Origin: Methyloversatilis sp. RAC08
GTDB taxonomy: Bacteria; Pseudomonadota; Gammaproteobacteria; Burkholderiales; Rhodocyclaceae
DNA length: 64,000 nucleotides
Direction of reading: 5' to 3'
NCBI RefSeq assembly: GCF_001713355.1
Contig: NZ_CP016448.1
Coordinates: 868,001-932,000 of the forward strand
In this document: piece by piece, positions 17,998 to 23,977 of the stretch
How the letters are laid out: each line of letters opens with the position of its first letter
Numbering within the stretch: position 1 is the first letter of the stretch
The notes under the pieces: model-generated
What the model was told of the DNA's origin: nothing
Database searches by the model: none
Seen by the model: the letters and a program-made list of their open reading frames with translations, nothing else
Translations under genes and position numbers: made by a program

Positions 17998-19677
17998 TCA
18001 GCGGCCGTGCACTTCGGCGACGCGGGTGATGAACTCGTCGACGAAGATCTGCATGTCGGCGCTGATGTTCTTGATGCGCGACGCGAGGTAGTTGTAGCCG
18101 AACAGCGCCGGAATCGCGACCGCCAGACCGGCGACGGTAGCCAGCAATGCGGCGGCAATACCGGGCGCGATGGCGGTGACGTTCACGTCGCCCGCCGCCG
18201 CGATGGCCGCGAACACGATCATCACGCCGACCACCGTGCCGAGCAGGCCGAGGAAGGGGCCGCCGGAAATCGCGATGGTCAGCAACACCATGCGCGCGTT
18301 GAGCTTGTGCGATTCGCGCACCAGATCAGCGTCGATCGCAGCCTTGATTGCGTCCATCGACGCACCGGTCAGGCCAGCCGCTTCGCCCTGGGTGTCGAAA
18401 CGCTTGCGGATTTCGCGCAAGCCCGCGCCATAAAGGCGGAACAGCGACGAATCGCCGTATGTTTCACCCTTGTCGAGCAGCAGGAAGTCATTGGCGGCGG
18501 TGCGGAAGCGATTGATGAAGCCGCGGTTCGCCTTGTCGATGCGCATCACCTGCATCGCCTTGTCCACCATGACCCACGCACTGATCAGGAACATGACACC
18601 GAGGATGATGATGACGACCCAGGCGTCGACCGTCAGGTTGTCGACCAGCACGGCGAAATGGCTGTGCCCCCCTTCCGATTCGGCCACCTCCTCGCGCACC
18701 GCGACGAAGGTCGCGTCGGCGCCCTGCCCCAGCGCGGCGAGCTTGACCCAGTCGGGGCTGCGCACAGTGTTCGCCAGTTGCAGTTCGTCCAGTTCGCCGG
18801 TGTAGCCCTCGCCGATGACGACATCAGCCTGTTCGGCGGTCAGCGCAACGTCTGCGCTGCCGGCCGGCTGACCATTTACATAGAGGGTGGCCTTGCCGCC
18901 GCCCACCGTTGCCGCGACGTGCTGCCACACGCCCGGCTGCAGCGTGCCGCCGGCGAGTCGGGTGGCGCCGATGTTCAGCGCCAGCGCGCTGTCTTCGATC
19001 TTCACCGTCAGCGCGCCCTGGCCGTACAGCGTCGCCTGTTGCGGCAGTGCGGCCGGCTTGATCCAGGCCGACATCGTCCAGGCGCCGCCGGCAGTCGTCG
19101 CCGTCGGCGCGGCGGCGGCCACGGTGATCGGCGCACCACCGAAGATGGCCGCGTCGCCGAGCAGTGCCGCCTTCTGGATCTGCACCGCGCCCTGTGCCAC
19201 CAGCGCGCTGGCCGATGCATCGGCCAGCGGGGCGGCTTCGGAGAAGTGCCACACGCCGACGGTAGAGGCGTCGTAGGTCGCCTTGCTGTCCTGCGCACCA
19301 CCCACCGCCGCATTGCCGAAGTAGGCGTACAGCGTGGCCGGCGCATCGCCGGCGGCGATCAGTGGGACCTGCACCCACACCACGGCCAGCTCGTTCAGCG
19401 CGTCATAGCGTTCGATGTGGTGTTTCAGTACCGTCTTGTCGTCGGCCGTGACGAAGCGGATGTCCGAGCCATCGTCCTTTGCGGCGAGAAAGTCGAAATT
19501 GCCGCTGTGCAGGCGGATCGCCACTGGAATCGAGTTCTGCGGTGCGGTGATCGGCACACCCGCGGCGCTGGTGTCCAGCGTGACAATTCGGCGCGCTGTC
19601 CACGCTTCGTCCCACCAGGCGTTGGCAAAAGAGGGGATGAGCGCCGCGAAGGCGCCGAGAGCAATCAGGGTTTTCAT
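17998..19677 (-). CDS. ExbB/MotA/TolQ channel protein fused to an exported DUF2341/LamG-like lectin domain
   Basis: A 559-residue fusion. After a signal peptide (ending SFANA) comes a DUF2341-like region (about 20-125, beginning WWDEAWTARR). A concanavalin-A/LamG-like domain follows (about 130-310, with TVGVWHFSEAA, WTMSAWIKP and GELDELQLANTVRSPDWV). A membrane helix at about 345-367 leads to the ExbB channel domain. Its signature helices are GPFLGLLGTVVGVMIVF and PGIAAALLATVAGLAVAIPA (about 465-530). Ordinary ExbB is about 220-240 residues, so the extra 330 residues place a sugar-binding-type module in the periplasm. It heads the cluster exbB-exbD-exbD-tonB-porin-coiled coil. Lectin-like function is inferred from fold resemblance. 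Confidence 0.9.
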   Translation of the reverse strand: MKTLIALGAFAALIPSFANAWWDEAWTARRIVTLDTSAAGVPITAPQNSIPVAIRLHSGNFDFLAAKDDGSDIRFVTADDKTVLKHHIERYDALNELAVVWVQVPLIAAGDAPATLYAYFGNAAVGGAQDSKATYDASTVGVWHFSEAAPLADASASALVAQGAVQIQKAALLGDAAIFGGAPITVAAAAPTATTAGGAWTMSAWIKPAALPQQATLYGQGALTVKIEDSALALNIGATRLAGGTLQPGVWQHVAATVGGGKATLYVNGQPAGSADVALTAEQADVVIGEGYTGELDELQLANTVRSPDWVKLAALGQGADATFVAVREEVAESEGGHSHFAVLVDNLTVDAWVVIIILGVMFLISAWVMVDKAMQVMRIDKANRGFINRFRTAANDFLLLDKGETYGDSSLFRLYGAGLREIRKRFDTQGEAAGLTGASMDAIKAAIDADLVRESHKLNARMVLLTIAISGGPFLGLLGTVVGVMIVFAAIAAAGDVNVTAIAPGIAAALLATVAGLAVAIPALFGYNYLASRIKNISADMQIFVDEFITRVAEVHGR

Positions 19678-19754
19678 GGCAGGCGGGGATAAGTTTCAGC
19701 GCCGATTGTCGGGGCGGAACATGTCCATGCCGTGACATGAAATATGGACATTCA

Positions 19755-19772
19755 TAGTCCGTTCGGACTATC
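19755..19772. promoter_or_regulatory. Dyad element upstream of the exbB operon
   Basis: TAGTCCG-TT-CGGACTA is a 7-bp dyad with a two-base centre. CCGTTCGGACTATC within it is identical to 13385-13398 upstream of the PEP-CTERM gene. It ends about 80 bp before the exbB start. On the minus strand it is followed at once by ACTATGAAT, which contains a possible -10 (TATGAA). It is probably a transcription factor site for the whole surface locus. Confidence 0.55.
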
Positions 19773-19841
19773 CGGGGCATCAATTCCTGCTGCGCCGCAT
19801 CACGGCTGGCGCAGCCGTTTCGCTTCACCGGAAATGAAAAG

Positions 19842-19859
19842 CGGGCCGATGACGGCCCG
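19842..19859 (-). terminator. Intrinsic terminator after the HES-repeat gene
   Basis: Minus strand CGGGCC-GTCATC-GGCCCG forms a 6-bp GC stem followed by CTTTTCATTTC. It lies about 80 bp downstream of the stop of the small HES-repeat gene and upstream of the exbB promoter region. Confidence 0.5.
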
Positions 19860-19895
19860 TCAGAAGATGCTCCGTTGCATCGTGCTTGCGCTGCA

Positions 19896-19924
19896 CACCG
19901 GATCGCCGCGTCGGCGATCCGGTG
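19896..19924. terminator. Strong hairpin next to the HES-repeat gene stop
   Basis: CACCGGATCGCCG and CGGCGATCCGGTG make a 13-bp perfect stem with a CGT loop, starting 12 bp past the stop at 19937. There is no T-run on either side, so it may protect the mRNA 3' end or act together with the weaker hairpin further on. Confidence 0.45.
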
Positions 19925-19936
19925 CCGCGGCGATCA

Positions 19937-20290
19937 TCAGATGGCGGAGCGATCTGCCGGTGCCTGCGCGCTGCGCATCGGCGCCGCACGCTCCGACGTA
20001 AAGCTGCTCAGCACGCCCGGCGCGTAGACCGACTCGTGGTTGATCACCAGACCGTCGAACGACTTGCCCGCCGGTGCCTGGCTCAGCGCACGCAGATGCA
20101 CCGGGTCAAAGGTCGACTCGTGGGCCAGCACATCGCCGGACGCGGCACGCCCGCCGAGCGCACCCTTGTCCGACAGGCTGCTCAGATAGCCGGGTTCGTA
20201 GATGGATTCATGGGTCGTCGTGCTGCCGGCAAACGAGGCGGTAGACACGGTCAGGCCGGCAAACATCAGGACAGCGATCATCTTGGTCAT
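19937..20290 (-). CDS. Small secreted protein with three HES[IVT][YF]xP repeats
   Basis: A 117-residue protein with a signal peptide (MTKMIAVLMFAGLTVSTASFA). The mature part holds three spaced repeats: HESIYEPGYLSSL (residue 27), HESTFDPVHLRAL (57) and HESVYAPGVLSSF (85), 28-30 residues apart. His, Glu, Ser, the aromatic, Pro and a Leu at repeat position 10 recur. AAAGGAG seven bases before the ATG supports the start. A sigma-54 promoter lies 77 bp upstream, so expression is likely activator-dependent. I do not recognise the family. The conserved His/Glu pair in each repeat could bind metal, but that is speculation. It sits just upstream of the exbB-tonB cluster. Confidence 0.85.
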   Translation of the reverse strand: MTKMIAVLMFAGLTVSTASFAGSTTTHESIYEPGYLSSLSDKGALGGRAASGDVLAHESTFDPVHLRALSQAPAGKSFDGLVINHESVYAPGVLSSFTSERAAPMRSAQAPADRSAI

Positions 20291-20366
20291 GGCAAAGCTC
20301 CTTTGAGGTTGGGTAGGCAGTCGCCCGGTTTCGGGTTGAGCGGTGTGCTCTCGACGCTTTCCTTTC

Positions 20367-20383
20367 AGCAGCTTGCGTGCCAG
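20367..20383 (-). promoter_or_regulatory. Sigma-54 (-24/-12) promoter for the HES-repeat gene
   Basis: The minus strand reads CTGGCACGCAAGCTGCT. It has the GG and GC dinucleotides exactly 10 bases apart and matches YTGGCACG-N4-TTGCW with one change in the -12 box. Transcription would begin near 20355, giving a leader of about 65 bases. Upstream is an AT-rich stretch (20391-20430) with the dyad AGTTATT-N6-AATAACT (20403-20422) and a GAACTGTTC near-palindrome at 20433, possible bending or activator sites. Confidence 0.75.
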
Positions 20384-20468
20384 TTCAGTTTCTTAATTTT
20401 TTAGTTATTAAAAACAATAACTTGTAATCCTAGAACTGTTCAACCGTGCCATTTCGAGGGCGGATCAA

Positions 20469-20504
20469 CCCACGACATCACGCGGATCCGCGATATGTCG
20501 TGGG
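20469..20504. repeat. 36-bp imperfect palindrome
   Basis: Outer arms CCCACGACAT and ATGTCGTGGG enclose the perfect palindrome CGCGGATCCGCG, with two mismatched base pairs between. It lies between the 13-bp tandem array and the sigma-54 promoter. It could be an upstream activator site for that promoter, or a transcript-end hairpin for truC. It is unique in the window. Confidence 0.55.
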
Positions 20505-20574
20505 CTGGATGCATGACGGCTGAAAGTTTGCCAGCCTCATGAACTCGAGGTGGGTTGCCACTGATGTTTGCCTG

Positions 20575-20678
20575 CTGTGGGAGCTTGCTGTGGGAGCTTG
20601 CTGTGGGAGCTTGCTGTGGGAGCTTGCTGTGGGAGCTTGCTGTGGGAGCTTGCTGTGGGAGCTTGCTGTGGGAGCTTG
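20575..20678. repeat. Eight perfect 13-bp tandem repeats
   Basis: Eight exact head-to-tail copies of CTGTGGGAGCTTG run straight into a REP unit at 20679. The first ten bases equal the head of the REP element (CTGTGGGAGC). The array seems to have grown by repeated duplication of the REP head with a short linker. Perfect identity between copies points to recent expansion, and copy number may vary between strains. Confidence 0.95.
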
Positions 20679-20793
20679 CTGTGGGAGCGGCGGCCTCGCC
20701 GCGATGCGCACTCTGCACAACGATGGTCGCGGCACCATCGCGGCGAGGCCGCCGCTCCCACAGGGGCCGCTCCCACAGGGGCCGCTCCCACAG
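20679..20793. repeat. REP/BIME cluster 2
   Basis: A REP unit at 20679-20705 and its inverted partner at 20737-20763 are separated by about 31 bp. Two further GGGGCCGCTCCCACA tail units run to about 20793. It follows the 13-bp array and lies downstream of truC on the minus strand. Confidence 0.9.
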
Positions 20794-20868
20794 CGGTCAA
20801 CCTCAAAGGCCGTCGCTTCTAGAGGCCGCCGCTCCAACAGGTTCTGCTCCAAAGTGGGCAGCGGCCAG

Positions 20869-21627
20869 CTACTTCGGTAGCGGATTCCAGCCGAAAGCGT
20901 CCGCCAGCCGCCCGAAGGCGTCGCCCGGATCGCATTGCAGCGTGATCGCCGCTCCGCTGACCGGATGCCGCAACTGCATATATATACATGCGAGCATCAA
21001 CCGGCTCACGCCCCAGGCGGACGCGAAGTAGCGGTTATGCACGCCCTTGCCGTGGGTCGAATCGCCGATCACCGGATGCGCGATGTGGTTCATGTGGCGC
21101 CGGATCTGGTGCGTGCGTCCGGTCAGCGGCAGCGCTTCGACCAGCGCATAGCGGCTGCTCGGGTAGCGATCGACCATGACCGGCAGCTCGACCGTCGCCA
21201 GCCGGCGATAGCGCGTCAGCGCCGGCTGCACCTCGACGGGTTCCGCGCCCTCGCGCGCCGTGCGCGGGTCGATGGCATCGATCACGCGACGCAGCGGATG
21301 GTCGATCACGCCCGCCTCCGCCGGATGACCGCGCACCAGCGCGAGGTAGCGCTTGTCCGGCGTATGTTGCGCGAACTGGTCCGCCAGCGCATGGGCCGAC
21401 ACCGCGTCGAGCGCGAACACGAGCACCCCCGACGTGCCGCGGTCCAGCCGGTGCACCGGCCACACGCGCTGTCCGATCTGATCGCGCAGCCGCTGCACTG
21501 CAAATTCGGTTTCGTGCCGGTCCAGCGCAGTGCGGTGCACCAGAAGACCGGACGGCTTGTTGATCGCGACCATGACGTCGTCGCGATAGATGATTTCAAG
21601 CGGAATGTCGGGCGGGGAGACAGTCAC
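20869..21627 (-). CDS. truC: tRNA pseudouridine(65) synthase TruC
   Basis: RluA-family pseudouridine synthase of 252 residues that resembles E. coli TruC, which modifies U65 of tRNAs. Recognisable segments are INKPSGLLVHR, WPVHRLDRGTSGVLVFAL with the catalytic Asp in HRLDRGTSG, and LTGRTHQIRRHMNHIAHPVIGD. There is no N-terminal S4 domain, as expected for TruC. Single gene; its 3' end faces the REP array. Confidence 0.9.
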   Translation of the reverse strand: MTVSPPDIPLEIIYRDDVMVAINKPSGLLVHRTALDRHETEFAVQRLRDQIGQRVWPVHRLDRGTSGVLVFALDAVSAHALADQFAQHTPDKRYLALVRGHPAEAGVIDHPLRRVIDAIDPRTAREGAEPVEVQPALTRYRRLATVELPVMVDRYPSSRYALVEALPLTGRTHQIRRHMNHIAHPVIGDSTHGKGVHNRYFASAWGVSRLMLACIYMQLRHPVSGAAITLQCDPGDAFGRLADAFGWNPLPK

Positions 21628-21770
21628 GGACAGGTCGGTTCGGATCGGCGGAGTGGCGGCGCATCATCGCACGCGATTGCACTGCAGCATCGATTGGGGA
21701 GAGCGGGTGCGCGAGCGGTGCTAGATTGAAGTTCTGACTTCCGAATGCTTCACCCGCCAGGAGGACTGCC

Positions 21771-22043
21771 ATGAACGACGTAGACGTCAATCAGTACATC
21801 GTCGATCTGACCAATCACTCGAACCGGCTGCGTCTGGAGTCGGCCGTGCCCGGCCGCCAGATGAAGGTGGTGCTGCGTCACGCCCGGGATGCGACTCAGC
21901 CGGCCATTCATGGCGCCGGTCTGGTCAGCGCCGACAAGAAGGTGTTTTCGATCGATGTGGTCACGCCGGCTGGCGTGCACAGACTTTCGCACAGCTGGCC
22001 AGAACTCAGCGCCGAACTGGCGACCTTTTCGGAAGTGGATTGA
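21771..22043 (+). CDS. Small conserved-looking protein of unknown function
   Basis: A 90-residue soluble protein starting MNDVDVNQYIVDLTNHSNRL, preceded by a strong Shine-Dalgarno (AGGAGG, six bases before the ATG). No signal peptide or membrane segment. It is divergent from truC and convergent with the DUF1415 gene. I do not recognise the family. Confidence 0.75.
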   Translation: MNDVDVNQYIVDLTNHSNRLRLESAVPGRQMKVVLRHARDATQPAIHGAGLVSADKKVFSIDVVTPAGVHRLSHSWPELSAELATFSEVD

Positions 22044-22087
22044 GCCGCACCCGGCGGGCCCATGGCTGACTGCACGGCTGCCGCCGG

Positions 22088-22660
22088 TCAGGACTTTGAA
22101 CTGGACGGCGTGCGGAGCCCGACCGGCAAGCCGAGTGCACGCCAGCCGTCGAGCCCGAGCTTTTCCAGCGTGTCGATGTTGCGCTCGTAAATGCTTTCCG
22201 CTTCCGGGAAGGCATCGACCGCGCGCGTCACGCTGGCTTCGCGCAACAGGTGGATGGTCGGAAACGGTGCCCGGTTGGTGAAGTTGCCGATGTCGTCCGG
22301 CTCGGTGTCGGCGAACTGCCACAGCGGATGGAAAGCAGCGACCTGCAGCACGCCCTCGTGCCCGTGTTCGGTCACCGCGTCGTCGACCAGATCGAGCACG
22401 TCGTTGAAGTCGAGAAAATCCTCGAGCAGCGAGGCGTGCATGATCAGGGTGGTGTCGGTCTGCTGCGGGTCGGCGGCGGCCAGAAATTCGATCTCGCGGT
22501 CGATATCCTCCAGATAGCCATCGAGATGTGTCGCCTCGCTGACCACATAGCGCACCTGTTCCTTCACATAGACCGCCTTGGCGAACGGACACAGGTTGAG
22601 GCCGATCACGGCCTTCTCCAGCCAGTCGCGCGTGGCGGCGATCACTTCATCCTTCGTCAT
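22088..22660 (-). CDS. DUF1415 family protein
   Basis: A 190-residue protein matching the DUF1415 family as I know it: KAVIGLNLCPFAKAVY near the N terminus, then TTLIMHASLLEDFLDFND and LQVAAFHPLWQFADTEPDDIGNFTNRAPFPTIHLLRE in sequence. The frame is open further upstream, but MTKDEVIAATRDWLEK at 22660 is the family's normal start. It overlaps the stop of the alpha/beta hydrolase gene by four bases (ATGA), so the two are translationally coupled. Biochemical role unknown. Confidence 0.88.
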   Translation of the reverse strand: MTKDEVIAATRDWLEKAVIGLNLCPFAKAVYVKEQVRYVVSEATHLDGYLEDIDREIEFLAAADPQQTDTTLIMHASLLEDFLDFNDVLDLVDDAVTEHGHEGVLQVAAFHPLWQFADTEPDDIGNFTNRAPFPTIHLLREASVTRAVDAFPEAESIYERNIDTLEKLGLDGWRALGLPVGLRTPSSSKS

Positions 22661-23586
22661 GCGGTGAAACCTTCTGTCAGGAATTGTTCGATCGGTGCGG
22701 TCTGTACCGTGTCCATGAACATCGGCGCGTGTCCGACGCCGGCAATTTCGAGCGTGCGCGCCTTCGGCCCGCGCGCCGCCATCTGCGCCAGCGTGTCGCG
22801 CGTCAGCAGATCCGATTCTGCGCCGCGCACGCACAGCGTCGGGCAGCGGATCGCCTCGTACAGATTCCACAGTTCGATATCACCCAGAAACAGCATGGCC
22901 TGCATCGGCTTGGCGATATCCGGGTCGTAACCCATCTCGAATCCGCCATCGGCGACCGGACGTGTCGAATGCACGGTGAGGTGGCGCCACTGCGCGTCGG
23001 TCAGCGGCCCGAATGGCGCACTGACGGCACGGATGTACCGGTCAGCGTCGTCCAGGCTGGCGAACTTCGGTGCCTTGCCGACATACTCCGCGATGCGCCG
23101 CAGGCTGACCGAGGTGACCACCGGCCCGACGTCGTTCAGCACCATGCGGGAGATCGGCGACTGCGGCAGCGCAGCCAGCGCCATGCCGATCAGGCCGCCC
23201 ATTGACGTGCCGAACCAATGCACCTGCTCGACGCCGAGGCGCGCGATCAGCGTCACCATGTCGCCGACGTACTGAGGCACGCCATAGTTCGCGGCGTCCG
23301 GCAGCCAGTCGCTGCGACCGCGTCCGACCACATCCGGACACACCACGCGGTAGTGCCGGGCGAGCTGCTGCGCGAGAAAGTCGAAGTCGCGCCCGACCCG
23401 GGTCAGTCCATGTACGCAGACCAGCACGCGTGGATTCGCCGGGTCGCCCCATTCCGCATAGGCCATGTGATGCAGGCCCTTGGGGTTGGCGCACTGCACG
23501 CGGTGCAGACGCGGCTGCACGTCGCGTGACGCAAGCGGGACACTGCCGAACCATGCCCGCAATCTGTCGATGACTCCTGTCGCCAT
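22657..23586 (-). CDS. Alpha/beta hydrolase
   Basis: A 309-residue alpha/beta-hydrolase-fold protein. It has an oxyanion-hole stretch VCVHGLTRVGRDFD, the nucleophile elbow WFGTSMGGLIG (Ser near residue 130), an acid in the CPTLCVRGAESDLL segment and the catalytic His in EIAGVGHAPMF. Likely an esterase or hydrolase of unknown substrate. First gene of a two-gene unit with the DUF1415 gene. Confidence 0.88.
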   Translation of the reverse strand: MATGVIDRLRAWFGSVPLASRDVQPRLHRVQCANPKGLHHMAYAEWGDPANPRVLVCVHGLTRVGRDFDFLAQQLARHYRVVCPDVVGRGRSDWLPDAANYGVPQYVGDMVTLIARLGVEQVHWFGTSMGGLIGMALAALPQSPISRMVLNDVGPVVTSVSLRRIAEYVGKAPKFASLDDADRYIRAVSAPFGPLTDAQWRHLTVHSTRPVADGGFEMGYDPDIAKPMQAMLFLGDIELWNLYEAIRCPTLCVRGAESDLLTRDTLAQMAARGPKARTLEIAGVGHAPMFMDTVQTAPIEQFLTEGFTA

Positions 23587-23660
23587 TGATAAAGCCCTGT
23601 TGGAAAAAGCATCTGCGGTGATTCACGATGGGCGCTGCGGGCGGCAACGGTGGTGTTTTG

Positions 23661-23760
23661 TGTGGGAGTGGCGGCCTCGCCGCGATACGCACGTTGATCA
23701 TCGATCATCGATCATCGCTGTGCTGATCGCGGCGGGGCCGCCGCTCCCACAGGCCGCCGA
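23661..23760. repeat. REP/BIME cluster 3
   Basis: A REP unit at 23661-23686, with one change in the stem (GAGTGGCGG), faces an inverted unit at 23719-23745. A partial head copy follows to about 23760. The 391-bp gap between comEC and the hydrolase gene is almost wholly made of this cluster and the next one. I see no gene in it. Confidence 0.88.
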
Positions 23761-23861
23761 TGCCACAGGGCCAGCCCCAAACGAACCCTGCCCACGGAGG
23801 CTACTCCTCGAGGGAAAGCTCCAACAGCCCGGTCGCTGCGGGCGGCAACGGCGCTCTTTTG

Positions 23862-23965
23862 TGTGGGAGCGGCGGCCTCGCCGCGATAGGCACTCCGCAC
23901 AACGACGGTCGCGGCACGATCGCGGCGAGGCCGCCGCTCCCACAGGGGCCACTCCCACGAAAACC
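23862..23965. repeat. REP/BIME cluster 4
   Basis: REP unit 23862-23887, inverted unit 23919-23945, and tail copies to about 23965. The lead-in GCGGGCGGCAACGG at 23838 matches that before cluster 3 (23638), so the two clusters look like duplicates about 200 bp apart. Ends 12 bp before the comEC stop. Confidence 0.9.
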
Positions 23966-23977
23966 GCTGCCACACGC

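Noticed and set aside
20575-20678. Possible CRISPR-like array
   Set aside because: Units are 13 bp and contiguous, with no unique spacers and no cas genes.
20440-20880. Frames with ACCGSLLWELAVG or SHSKLPQQAPTA repeats
   Set aside because: Direct translation of the 13-bp array and REP units; no start signals.
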